Source: Heterotrichella gracilis (Eukaryota; Sar; Xanthophyceae; Tribonematales; Xanthonemataceae). From it: a stretch of DNA of 37,099 nt. Below are positions 11,901-21,359 of this stretch, one piece after another. The translations under genes and the position numbers were made by a program. Under the pieces are notes generated by a model. It worked only from the letters and a program-made list of their open reading frames with translations, was not told the DNA's origin and ran no database searches. Location of the stretch: assembly GCA_032358255.1 (NCBI GenBank), contig JAULBX010027440.1:1-37099 (forward strand), read 5' to 3'. Each line of letters starts with the position of its first letter. The first letter of the stretch is position 1.

Positions 11901-14365
11901 CCCGCCAGATCCTCACTGCAGTAGCGTTCTCCAAGCTCTCAATTAAGTGAGCTGCGCGTGGGTGCAGATGATAGAAAGTCCGCCAAATAATGGAATGAAA
12001 ACGCAAATTGGCTTTAATTATCCCTAGCAATGCTATTTAATAACACGTGTGCCTTGACATTGCACCATTTCCCCTCTCCTCCCGCTCAGCCCCACCCCCC
12101 ACCTGTTGCGTATGCTGTGAAGTTGCTGGTGGGCATGCCCTGCCTGGCCTGGAAGGCATACGCGTTGTGGTAGTACGCCTCAGCCACCTTGACTGAGCCT
12201 GCGGCAAGGGGCAGCCTTAAAACATTATAAAAAACCCTAAACCCTGCATCCAAGAGAGTGGCCAAGCTGTGCATGCACCATACTGAAACACTCACCAGGA
12301 GGACCCTAACCCCTGAACCCTAAACCCTAAACCCAGGTTACTGGGCCTGCTGCAGGTGCACAACCTTAGGATCACATAATGGAATTGTGGAGCGTTTTGG
12401 ACAGGAACCATCGGTTTGTGTTAATTTCAATCCCAATGCTGCTCCCTGAGTTGCACCTGTGGGGCACGTGACACAGCCCAGGAAGTCAGTCGCTGTGGCG
12501 CATCCCAGGAATGTGGGGTTTGAGATTTAGGGTGTAACATAAACCCCGGCAATCTCACCTTTGGGGCATGTGAGGCAGCCCAGGAAGTCAGCCGCAGTGG
12601 CGCACCCCAGGGATTTGGGCTTCACGCATCGCTGCACCTTGGCATTGACCAGGCTGGTGAGGCCACCATAGCTCCCATATAGCTCTGGAACCAGCTCCTG
12701 CATGAGGATGTCCCCTGATCCGCATAGGGCGCAGCCCAGGCCTGCCAGAGAGGAGGAAGTGTTCATGGTCAGTCTATGGAGTGCAAACAAATTTAAAGCA
12801 TGGTGCTTTGCAGTGGTAAACCAATCCCCTATTTGTGTACATATTATACCTAGGGCGAAAGAGCAATGCCAGCCCTTGTCATGTCACCAAATGTACCCTG
12901 GCGAGAATGGCTCTGAATGCATTTTGCAGTATTCTCGCGAGTATGTCCTTCCCTGCGCATTTTACACTATTGTAAACCCTATGCTTCAGATGCAGCCATG
13001 CCTGTCAGGAGGGGCGGTTCATGGATAGGGTGAGGGGTTTGGTGTAGGGTTTGAGGGTTGCGGTGGGAACCCGGCATGCAGGTTCCACTAGAGCAGCGCA
13101 GGCCCAAGCATAGGGTTTACGATATTTAGGGTACACAAATGCAGGGTTTAGGGTTTAGCGCTCGCACCTGGCATGCAGCGCTGCGCACTGGGGCAGTGCA
13201 GGTCTGAGGTGCAGCTGTAGCACTTTGACACAGGTGGCACGTGCAGGTTGCGTGAACCTTGAATATAGTTAGCGCCAATCAGCGTGTACCCAGAGTCACA
13301 CCTGTGCATATTCAAACAAACAAATATGTAAATTGATAACTAGCTTTTTAAACCCGATATCTATGAATACATGGATGCCTGCGCTCCTTGCCTCTGGCAC
13401 CATGTGGAGGGTTTAGGGGTCAGATTTTAGGGTTTAGGTAATTTAGGCCCGTTGTCCCACATATGTCAAGGGTTAAGGGTTTAGGGCGCCCAGTGAACCC
13501 TAGGAAGCACCGATGCCAGTGCCAAAAGCCATATTTAAAGCTGTTGGTTCCATTCCACTTTACCAGTGCCAACCAGCCCCTTGTCACCTCGACACAGACT
13601 ACGTGCGGTGCACCACAGATGCCCAGACACCCAGATGCAAACTACAGAGAGGCGGCACTGCAGTGCACATGCTGGTGCCTGTAAAGGTGACTGGCAGGAC
13701 TGTACCCTCAGCATGTCCTTACTTGCTGCAGTAGCTAGGGTCCGATACGGTATCACTCGGTGGGGGTGTGCACTCTATGCAGCCGGCCCTTCCAGCCTTG
13801 CAGGAGGAGGTGGTATCAGCCAGTGCCAGCCTCCTTGCACCAGCCTCCAGCCCCTCTCCAGCGCCTAGCCCAGCGTGGCACACCACCAGGAGCAGCAGCA
13901 ACCCTTCAGCAGGGCACACCCGTGGGGTTAGTTGGGTTTAAGGGTTTAAGGGTTTAGGACTCTGGAGGGCACTTCTAGGGTGGACAAACCAAGCTAGGAC
14001 AGCGTCCCAAGGGCAGCAGTGGCAAAGGAGGAGGGTTGTTTGTCTTTAGGCCAGGGGGTTATCGTGAAATGATGGTGGGTGAAAGCGGGGTGAATGCCCG
14101 CATAATCCAGTGGCAAGTCCCTCCAGTGGCCTCAGGACGCTTCAAGCATCACGGTGACTTGGCTCGCATAAGTATGTCTGGCAAAACAACATACTATGGG
14201 GAGGTGGAGGTGGCTCGCAGAATAAGCTGCAACTGCCTGCTCCCAGATAGGACCCTGTTTTGTGCCTCAGCGTAGTCCTAGCCTAGTAGGAGGTTTCGCC
14301 TCACCTGCTACCAGTGCCCCCGGGCTACGCCTCCAGCCGTGCCATGGCCCTTGGCCAGCTGTCAT
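5905..14365 (-). CDS. Secreted cysteine-rich protein with furin/GF-receptor-like CxxC repeats (copy B, complete)
   Basis: Exons in coding order: 14365-14305, 13903-13723, 13301-13168, 12741-12559, 12198-12103, 11576-11402, 10939-10787, 10531-10362, 9963-9581, 9049-8759, 8043-7942, 7506-7313, 7037-6936 (weak), 6643-6418, 6237-5905. Phases agree throughout and give about 927 aa ending MMCVGA-stop. The ATG at 14365 was chosen because exon 1 (20 codons) joins exon 2 in phase into a classic signal peptide: basic start, run of L/V, then AGLGAGEG near residue 38. The same join works in copy A. The rest is dense in CxxC and GCxxC units (e.g. CVDGxGCxxC twice near the C-terminus; CPTGY, CKPGY, CKKGYF), typical of growth-factor-receptor/furin-like cysteine-rich folds. 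No C-terminal membrane segment was seen, so it is inferred to be secreted or in the extracellular matrix. Exon 13 uses a weak acceptor (AAAAG) and a GTACAC donor and may be wrong. Ligand and function are unknown. Confidence 0.85.
6338..6731. repeat. Direct intron repeats flanking copy B exon 14
   Basis: tgcatccaatgaggtgatga and atgatcacaagta recur at 6338-6398 and 6661-6731, in the introns on either side of exon 14 (6418-6643). The exon is thus boxed between direct repeats. Exons 14 and 15 also both encode CVDGxGCxxC. Confidence 0.8.
7187..7250 (-). repeat. Ghost of copy B exon 12 (3' part with donor)
   Basis: ctcacatgcagtaccccgtg... echoes the exon 12 end and donor at 7308-7370 (cgcacatgtagtacccgggc). 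A cagccggggcttccggagca segment is also shared in form. Confidence 0.6.
9339..9536. repeat. 65-bp direct repeats around an AATCC microsatellite
   Basis: Near-identical segments at 9339-9403 and 9472-9536 (both with caggcactgctggcacctag) flank a run of aatcc/aatct units at 9404-9465. It lies in the intron between exons 9 and 10 of copy B. Confidence 0.85.
10580..10641 (-). repeat. Ghost of copy B exon 8 (5' part with acceptor)
   Basis: gggacacgaggcgcacccct...gttgcaccgagcacactgtg parallels the exon 8 5' part at 10490-10535 and the copy A ghost at 352-412. Confidence 0.65.
12450..12515 (-). repeat. Ghost of copy B exon 4 (3' part with donor)
   Basis: cacctgtggggcacgtgaca then cagcccaggaagtcagtcgc repeats the exon 4 end at 12555-12610, with point changes. 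Confidence 0.75.
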
Positions 14366-15624
14366 TTGAACTGATGCGGCAGCACCAGGCAGTTGTTGGC
14401 AGTACCGTACGCCCAGTCACTGACCAGGTGTGCTCTGTGTGCCGTGAACCCAGCTTCGGTAAACACTGTCCAGGGCAGGTGTACTCACGTCACACAGAGG
14501 AGCAAGCGTCGGGCATGACAACAAGGAAAGAAAGGTGTAAACGCGCCGGGACAGACACGCAGGTTGGACTGTGAAGTACCGTCCAGAAGGAGAAGAAGGT
14601 GTAAAAGAGTCTCCCAGTTGTGCATCCCAACGAGCCCTAATGATGCAGTCAAATGCAAACAACGGAGTTGCTGTGTGCTTGGGCGACTCTTCAAGAGTTT
14701 ATTCCCAAGCTTGCATACAATCTCGTTGTACCTGCATGCAAAATGGCTCTCGTTGTACCTCGTATGGGGTGTGCAGGTCGTCAAGTGTCGCATCGGCGGT
14801 AGGGGTTCAGGGTTTAGGGTTCAGGGTTCAGGGGTTCGGGGTTTCGATTGGCGAAAAGCGCGGGAAAATGATGTCAACACCCTGATCTGAACTCACTACG
14901 GTACTTGACAATGTCGCTGAAGCATTTGAGGGTGGAGAATTGCTGCTTGGCCTTGGATAACAGCTTCTGTCGTCGAATGGATCTGTGGTGTTGTATCCTC
15001 TCTAGACCTACTTAACCCAACCCAACGTGGATCTAGATCTACTGCTCGTAGGCCTAGCTAGGATCTTGCTTTTATGTCTCAGTGAGAACTAGCCTAGTTG
15101 AAGAACAGCGGCTGGATGCCTGCAGGGAGATATGCTGTAGTAATACTGGCAGTGTATGGTTGTGTGTGTGTGGCCTTGTTTGTGGCTGTGTTCACAGCAT
15201 GTATTGTACTGAGTGCGTGGGGACAGTATGCAAGTTTGGCTACAACAGGCTCATGGGGAAGAAAGCAGTTGAGGACAACTTGCCACCAAGCTCCTCTGTA
15301 GATTCAACCAAGTCCCAGGAGGTCCACATAAAACCCTATGGTAGGGTCTACCGTGGTGTCACACCTTGGAACGCCCAAAACCTCACCACAAACTGCCTCC
15401 AAGCCCTTCCGAGAGGCTCGCTCCACCACACCCTCGTTTCCAGAAGCCAAAACCGAACACACCCACCGACTGACACACCCCACCTCGCCCTCACCCCCTT
15501 TCCCCACCTCCCGGGGTGTGCACCTCAGAATAGTGCACCTTCGCAGCAGCTAGATTGCTGGCATCGTATATAACAAGCGGCAACAACGAGCCCTACACAC
15601 AGATACCATTCCCAAACGCTCGCC
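14366..15624. other. Divergent intergenic region between copy B and PDHA
   Basis: Holds the copy B upstream region (to about 14890), a short tandem of gggttcagg/gggtttagg units (14808-14840), a TG-rich stretch (15155-15190) and a C/A-rich tract ending near 15510 that may be the PDHA promoter/leader. A 163-codon open frame at 15082-15573 shows no recognisable domain and is not called. Confidence 0.5.
14846..14868 (-). promoter_or_regulatory. Conserved upstream element of copy B: CCAAT box plus E2F-like site
   Basis: gattgg at 14846-14851 and gcgcgggaaaa at 14858-14868, about 490 bases upstream of the copy B ATG. The surrounding sequence is more diverged than the element itself. It lies in the 1260-base gap between divergent copy B and PDHA, so it could in principle act on either gene. 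Confidence 0.5.
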
Positions 15625-18600
15625 ATGGCGATGCTACAAGGCTTTTTCAAGCTCTCGCCCATCGCCCGGCGGTGTGCGGGCACTGCGGGAGGATCATTCG
15701 CGCGGGGGCAGTCCAATGCCACCCACATCCTGCCAGTGCCTGGGGCACAACCTGCGTCTCGTTTTTCGACTGACGTGGCCGAGGAGGATAAGACTATCAC
15801 AGTGGATGTACGCAGTGGCAAGCTTTGCACTGATTGTGACAAATCCCCCGCACTGCAACACCCACCCACCTGCACATTTTGTCACATATGCATTGCACCC
15901 TCCAAGCACCTGCTGCCTAACCCTCCTATCACCACATGCTGTACACCTTTCAAACAATTGCTGCCCCCCTCTTCCTATGTTCAGGGATACCCGTACCCAA
16001 ATCACAACTGGTGTCAAATCCCCTCAAGTGATAACCGAACAAATGAGCTCACATTTGTTCGGTTTAGACCCCTTCCCCCCCCTTGCAAATAAACCACCTG
16101 CCACCATACGCCAAGGCAAACCCCAGACAAACCTAACAAGGACAACCACCTGGGCGCTGCCTGGTTCTTTCTCCACACACACCGGCGTACCTGTCAAAAC
16201 TCTAACAACCAAAACCCTAAATTCAACCCTAGAGCGCTCTTCTTGCAGGTAAACCTTACCAGGGACATCCCTTAGACAACCCGGTCAAACACCTCCTTCC
16301 AGTCACCTGCAGGGATCCCAGCAGCAACTTAGGAGACATATGGAAACACAAGCGTTAGAAACCCTTGAGGACCCTACAACGCACCCTGCTGGTGCAGGTA
16401 AGCCCTTCAGGGCTTCACGAAAATCCCCTTCCCCCCTCTCCACAAGTCAAACCCTACCAGGTCCATTGCCTAAACACCTGCCCGAGACCTCCTTCGCAGT
16501 CACCCGCAGCGAGCTCTCCAGCTACCTTGGGGACAAGTACCCTGCCAGAACCGTAAAACCCACCCTGCTTCCCACAGGTAGAGTCCTTGTGAGGGTTGCA
16601 CTAAACCCTAAAAATCAACCCTCTGTCATGCAGGTGAACCCTTATCAGGGCCACCGCTTGGATACCCTACCCGAGACCTCCTTCACAGTCACCCGCAGCG
16701 AGCTCATCCAGTATTTTGGTGACATGTACCGCATGCGGCGCATGGAGGTTGGCGCGGACATGCTGTACAAGCAGCGCCTCATCAGGGGCTTTTTGCACCT
16801 GGCGGATGGGCAGGAGGCGGTGTACGTGGGTGAGAAAAACCCTATCAAATCCCTGGTCAAAACCTTAATGAAACGCCCTATGAGAAACCCTGTTTGAACC
16901 CGGGTTTGGCAACATGGTACTGCATGCGGCGCATGGGGGATGGCGCAGATATGTTGTTGTGTTGACCTTCATTGATACAGGCAGGGAAACTGGGGCCTCC
17001 CAAGGCGACAGCATGACCCAATCCTACCGAGACCACTGCGACTACGTGGACAAGTGGTGAACGTGGGTGAACAGACCCCCAAAAAACGTGCAAAAGAGGG
17101 AGAAGAGTAAACCCTGACACAAACCGCATTTTATTTCCCCAACACCCTCACCAATTCACCTTATTCCAACAGGCATGGAGGCTGGGGCCTCCAATGGGGA
17201 CAGCATGCTCCAGTCCTACCACGACCTTTGCAACTACATGGCCAGGGGGGAACAAAATGAAGAGGTCAAAAATTGAAACTAGGCAGATGGATTACTTTTA
17301 ATGCTAGCGCACAATTGTTTTCAATCTGACTGAAAACCCTTGCCACCTGCACAGGCATGGAGGCTGGCGCCTCCAAGGGGGACAGCGTGATCCAGTCGTA
17401 CCGCGACCACTGCAACTACGTGGCCAGGGGGGGTAAAGTGAAGGAGGTCATTGCGGAGCTCATGGGCAGGGTGGATGGCGCGGTGAAGGGCAAGGGGGGG
17501 TCAATGCACATGTACCTGAAGAGGGGGAATTTCTACGGGGGGCTGGGGATCGTGGGCGACCAGGTGCCCCTGGGGGCGGGGCTGGCGCTGGGACACAAGT
17601 GAGTGGCACTGGGGATTTGGAAATGGCTTGAAGTGGGGAAATGTGGGTTTGTTTTCATGTAGATGGAGCGGTGGAAGAAGAGGGGGGTGCTTCAATATGC
17701 ACATGAAAATTTGGGATTTTTACAAAGGGCTGGGGATGGTGGGCGACCAGGTGCCTCTGTGGCGGGGCGGGCGCTGGAACACAAGTGGGTGGCGCTGGGG
17801 ATTGAGAAACGGGAGGAAAGGTGTTTCTTTTGCATGGGGTTGCGGTGGTTCCGAGGAGGTCTCAGTAGCGGTGCATTGCGCCGCAACTTCAAAATAACCC
17901 CATATATACGCTTCATTTAGCTTCAACATGTCTGCGCTAAACACCACAGTTTGCCCCAGAGGAGGAAATCAAACATGAAAATGCAGATATTACCCCAAAA
18001 TTACACTGGACTCAGCTGATTTGTCTCATCAGGTACCGCAAGGACGGCGGCGTTGCTTTTGCCATGTAAAGCGTTGGGACGGCCAAGCAGGGCCAGGTGT
18101 TTGAGGCATTTAACACATGTCTATCCTGAACCTTACAATTTGCCCCCAAAGCAGGAATAAACGCACAATCGTACAAATCACCCCAATGGTACCCTGGACT
18201 CGACTGATTCTGCCCCCTTCATCAGGTACCGCAAGGATGGCGGCGTTGCTTTCGCCATGTATGGCGACGGTGCCGCCAACCAGGGCCAGGTGTTTGAGGC
18301 CTTCAACATGTCTGCCCTGCTGAGCCTGCCAGTGGTGTTTGTGGTGGAGAACAACCACTACGGCATGGGCACCGCTGAGTGGAGGGCGGCCAAGGTGTCA
18401 AAGTACTACACGCGCGGCGACTACATCCCAGGTGCGGATTTGGGTATAGTATTTCAGGATTTCGAGGTAGGATTGGGTCATATTTTGGTGTCATTTTTGG
18501 TGTTTTTTGGTCAGCCTGCCTGTGGTGTTTGTCACAAACACCAGTGGTGGAGAACAACCACTATGGCCTGGGCACCGCTGAGTTGCGCCTGCCCGGGCTG

Positions 18601-20160
18601 CCAAGGTGTCAAAGTACTAGACAAAGGGGGACTACATCCCAGGTGCGGATGTCTCCGAATGTCATCGGGTATATTCTTTTTACTTTGTTCTACTGTTTTG
18701 GTGTTATTCACCGCCTTGGCTTAGGATTTCAATTTTGAGCAGGGCTGAGGCTCAAGGTGGCAAATGAGCATGTTGAACCCCCTATCCACACACTTTAGGC
18801 CTCGAGGTACCTGGCATGAATGTGTGCGTGGTCAACTTTGCCCTGGCCAGCGAGCCTCTTTGTCATGGAGCTTGATCGCTAAACCCTAAAACCCTAGACC
18901 CACCAACCTAAGAACCTCACCTGGAGATTAACACGCTCCACTTTGAATAACATCCTGCAGGCCTCAAAGTGGATGGAATGGATGTGTGTCCGGTGAAGCA
19001 GGCAACCAAATTTGCTCCCAAGTTTGCCCGGGCCAATAGAGCCCTCATCATGGAGCTAAAACCATAACACTTCAAACTTGCAAACCCTGTACCCGGTTGA
19101 CACCTACACCCTAACAAAACCCTACCCTGCAGGCCTCAAGGTGGATGGCATGGATGTGTGCGCAGTCAAGCAGGCCACCAAGTTTGCGCGCGAGTTTGCC
19201 CTGGAAAACGGCCCCCTCATCATGGAGCTCGACACCTACCGCTACCACGGCCACTCCATGTCAGACCCTGGGTCCACCTACCGCACCCGGGACGAGATTG
19301 CGCAGTGGCGACAGGCCAGGGACCCGATTGAGCACATCAGGTGCGTGGGGTTAGGGTCTTGGGTGTTAAGTGTTAAAGGACCATCTGGCTAGGGTATGTG
19401 GACTTGGAATAGCCAGTTCCGATTGAGCACAGCAGGTGCGTGGGGTTTAAGGGAACATGTTTAGGGTTTTATGTATCTGTCTAGGGTTTTGGGGCATGCC
19501 TGATTTAAATTTTTGAACTGTGGCAACAGGGCAGGGACGTTGTGGAGCATGTGAGGTAGAGGAGCAACTATAGGCAGTTGACAGAGTTTGAATATGTGCT
19601 GTTGTGTTGGTCAATTTTTAGGCGCCTTGTTCAAGACCTAGGCCTGAGAGGGTTTTGAGGGACTCTCTTGTTATACATTTGGCTCTGCCTTACCCCTGTG
19701 GCCCTCCCTGCAGGAACATCCTGCTCAAGTTTGAGCTGGTGGATGCCGCTGAGCTGAAAGCCATCGAGCGAAAGGTGAGCAGCCACTAGCTGAGCTACCT
19801 AGTTGGGTGCACAGCAAACTACTGCTGGCGCCAACACATATTCGTACGCAAACAAAACGGGCAATACATCAGCGCGCATATGCATATCAAGCCAATTGAT
19901 GGCCCAGCAGCATATTGGAGGTAGCAGACACCTCTCGAGCTGAACTCAAATGTCAAGCTATTTGCCTTGAAACATTGTTGCCGTGCTTTCTTTAGGTGAA
20001 GAAGGAGGTTGACAGCGCCATAGAGGAGGCCAAGAACAGCCCCGAGCCCCCCACGGAGCTGCTGACCAACGACGTGTATGTGGAGACCCTGGGGGCAAGC
20101 GCCAGGGGGGTGGACCAACAGACATGGCACAAGCTCACCGGTACCACCATGTCACAGTGA
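15625..20160 (+). CDS. PDHA: Pyruvate dehydrogenase E1 component subunit alpha, mitochondrial
   Basis: Exons 15625-15807, 16634-16829, 17355-17598, 18226-18431, 19133-19340, 19714-19774 and 19996-20160 join in phase to 420 aa, normal for the family. With E1 beta it decarboxylates pyruvate using thiamine diphosphate and acetylates the E2 lipoyl group, feeding the TCA cycle in the mitochondrial matrix. Residues 1 to about 50 ([17 protein letters not shown], then S/A/R-rich) look like a mitochondrial presequence; [10 protein letters not shown] opens the mature region as in mitochondrial E1 alpha. Key motifs: [34 protein letters not shown]; the ThDP/Mg motif GDGAANQG (221-228) through ENNHYGMGT (249-257); the phosphorylation loop [12 protein letters not shown] (312-323). 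The site-1 serine is kept (Ser318), and the usual site-2 serine position appears to be Thr325. The introns hold many broken partial copies of the exons (listed separately); exons were chosen as the intact, in-phase copy. Confidence 0.96.
16033..16064. repeat. Perfect 13-bp inverted repeat in PDHA intron 1
   Basis: aaccgaacaaatg (16033-16045), loop agctca, catttgttcggtt (16052-16064). It sits in a C/A-rich intron with no other strong structure. It may be a remnant of a small inverted-repeat element or an intronic RNA hairpin; no target-site duplication could be assigned. Confidence 0.55.
16245..16560 (+). repeat. Two ghosts of PDHA exon 2 (5' part with acceptor)
   Basis: Copies at 16239-16345 and 16445-16555 match the real exon start at 16634-16720. 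The second keeps cccgagacctccttcgcagt and cacccgcagcgagctc; the first is more decayed. Both lie in intron 1 upstream of the real acceptor. Confidence 0.85.
16906..17260 (+). repeat. Ghosts of PDHA exon 2 (middle) and exon 3 (two 5' copies)
   Basis: 16906-16965 repeats the middle of exon 2 (gcatgcggcgcatggg). 16976-17060 and 17168-17252 repeat the acceptor and start of exon 3 (ggaggctggggcctccaa), each with frame-breaking changes. The intact copy starts at 17355. Confidence 0.85.
17690..17800 (+). repeat. Ghost of PDHA exon 3 (3' part with donor)
   Basis: Contains a match to gcacatg...agggctggggatggtgggcgaccaggtgcc... and a donor-like cacaagtgggtgg, repeating 17500-17606 with deletions. A second, shorter echo follows near 17830. 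Confidence 0.8.
18026..18125 (+). repeat. Ghost of PDHA exon 4 (5' part with acceptor)
   Basis: catcaggtaccgcaaggacg... repeats exon 4 from 18221 on. The frame is broken (Met-TAA where the real exon has Met-Tyr), and a block at the GDG motif is altered. The flanking intron (tgcccc..agcaggaa..aa) is also repeated before the real exon. Confidence 0.9.
18512..18652 (+). repeat. Ghost of PDHA exon 4 (3' part with donor)
   Basis: Repeats cctg..gtggtgtttgt, ggagaacaaccacta and aaggtgtcaaagtacta, then the donor ctacatcccaggtgcgg. It has an insertion, a changed stretch and a stop. Confidence 0.9.
18797..19070 (+). repeat. Two ghosts of PDHA exon 5 (5' part with acceptor)
   Basis: 18797-18885 (poor) and 18957-19070 (better, with caggcctcaaagtggatgga and ccctcatcatggagct) repeat exon 5 from 19131. 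Telomere-type ccctaaa tracts lie between the copies. Short downstream echoes of the exon's donor end lie at 19411-19445 and near 19530-19560. Confidence 0.88.
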
Positions 20161-20214
20161 ATTCACCCTAAGGGTTTGCGACGATTGTTATGGTTGAAGT
20201 GAGCGCCCATCACG

Positions 20215-20257
20215 TGGCACAAGCTCACCGGCACCACCATATGGATGTCACAGTGAA
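20215..20257 (+). repeat. Copy of the PDHA terminal coding sequence in the 3' region
   Basis: ggcacaagctcaccggcacc, accat, an insertion, then gtcacagtga repeats 20126-20160 including the stop codon. Tandem duplication of the gene end; it lies after the true stop, so it should be untranslated. Confidence 0.85.
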
Positions 20258-20558
20258 GGGGTTGGCGGTCATTGTTTGGAGCTTGGTGGTTGACTTCCAG
20301 TTGGCCAACCATCATGATGACGCCATCAACATCTAAAGGTCCACTTGGAAAAAGTAACTGACTCAGCCAGGCCTAAATCCCTTGCTCAGCACCATGTATG
20401 ACCTGGGCTAGCGATGCCGCATTGCAGCGGCTAAGGGTTTGGGATGGGCTAACCCAAACCCTCCGCTCTGATGGACACGCTGGGGGCGCATGCTCACTGG
20501 CCCTAGTACTACCATGTGAATGGTTGTTGGCCATTGTTTATCGATAGCTATAGCTTTG

Positions 20559-20563
20559 TGTAA
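20559..20563 (+). promoter_or_regulatory. TGTAA polyadenylation signal, PDHA
   Basis: TGTAA lies about 400 bases after the PDHA stop. TGTAA is the common chlorophyte signal. Cleavage would fall some 10-20 bases downstream. Confidence 0.4.
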
Positions 20564-20636
20564 TCATAGTAATGATTCAGAATCTGCCATTGGCAACTAT
20601 ACCAAGGCTTCAGAGTATCACTAACCTTTGAAAGGT

Positions 20637-20695
20637 CACTCAGTCTGACTGTCACACTCAGCCTGACTGTCACACCCAGTCTGACTGTCAGCGCT
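20637..20695. repeat. Short tandem repeat, about 18-19 bp x3
   Basis: cactcagtctgactgt, cacactcagcctgactgt and cacacccagtctgactgt in a row. Confidence 0.85.
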
Positions 20696-20883
20696 GTGAT
20701 GCGTACATTGGTAAGCTGCCAAGCCTGGCCAAGCTCGGCGTGGGCTCGTATGGCTAGTAGTTAGCTAGACTACTAAGTACACTGTTACATCATGACTCGA
20801 CTGCCGCATTCGGAATGGTCCCTGTCAGTGACTGGCTAGGGTCTCTGTGACAGTTCCCTCAGGGAATGGGACACGGAGGGGGG

Positions 20884-20954
20884 ACCCGGTATTGCAATCG
20901 ACTGGGCCGGTATTGCAATCGACTGGGGTACCCGGTATTGCAATCGACTGGGCC
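20884..20954. repeat. Tandem repeat, 22-27 bp x3
   Basis: ccggtattgcaatcgactgg occurs three times in succession with variable short spacers. It lies in the PDHA/D27 convergent gap. Confidence 0.92.
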
Positions 20955-21164
20955 AGACAGGGGCTGGCATACGCCCTGGGTTGGCAAGTGCTGCATTGAA
21001 AATGAGTCATCCAACGGGCCGTTGCAGCCGCATCTTGAGGCTGAGGTTGTTGAACATGATAATTGTCAAGCCATTTTCAAAATTTAGGAAACATATATGC
21101 GTGTAAAATCCCGTAGGCTGTTTGTTGGATCTCCTGTCGCATGCGCATGCCTCTGCCCACCACC

Positions 21165-21270
21165 CGCCAGCATGCGCTGCCCTTCCCCCCCGATCCAAAC
21201 CCATCCCCACCGGCGCCCCATTCCTGGCAGTGCAAGCAGCGAGGGAGTGTCAAAGGCGCTATCCCCAACC
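21165..21270 (-). repeat. Ghost of D27 last exon, 3' end
   Basis: cacccgccagcatgcgctg, cccattcctggc and gagtgtcaaaggc recur from 21380-21465 with replacement of the middle part. It lies downstream of the D27 stop. Confidence 0.75.
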
Positions 21271-21359
21271 ACACCACACTGCTGCCTACGCCCCCGCAGA
21301 TGAAATCAAGCCGCGTCAAAATTGAGCTGTAAAAAAGCCGCAGCAACTCAACAGCACGC

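Larger units (their letters stand above)
10350..14890 (-). repeat. Tandem gene duplication, right unit (copy B 5' half)
   Basis: Counterpart of bases 1-5460. Homology resumes upstream of the ATG (14289-14470 against 4906-5110; 14690-14870 against 5250-5430), showing that the promoter was copied with the gene. The 3' half of copy B (5905-9963) has its partner outside the window. Confidence 0.85.
20161..21359. other. Convergent intergenic region PDHA / D27
   Basis: Contains the PDHA 3' UTR, a copy of the PDHA terminal coding sequence (20215-20257), two short minisatellites, and near 21165-21270 a decayed copy of the D27 last exon's end. No gene is seen. Confidence 0.6.

Noticed and set aside
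13719-13919. Reading copy B as starting inside exon 2 at 13919
   Set aside because: The codon there is GTG, not ATG, and it lies upstream of a good acceptor; a tiny upstream exon gives an ATG and an in-phase signal peptide in both paralogues.
15082-15573. 163-codon open frame upstream of PDHA as a gene
   Set aside because: No recognisable domain, low-complexity TG-rich and C/A-rich DNA, positioned in the divergent promoter region.
16340-16897. A single long PDHA exon from 16340 through 16897
   Set aside because: The frame happens to stay open through a ghost, but exon 1 joins in phase to the acceptor at 16634 and the translated upstream part duplicates the exon's own start.
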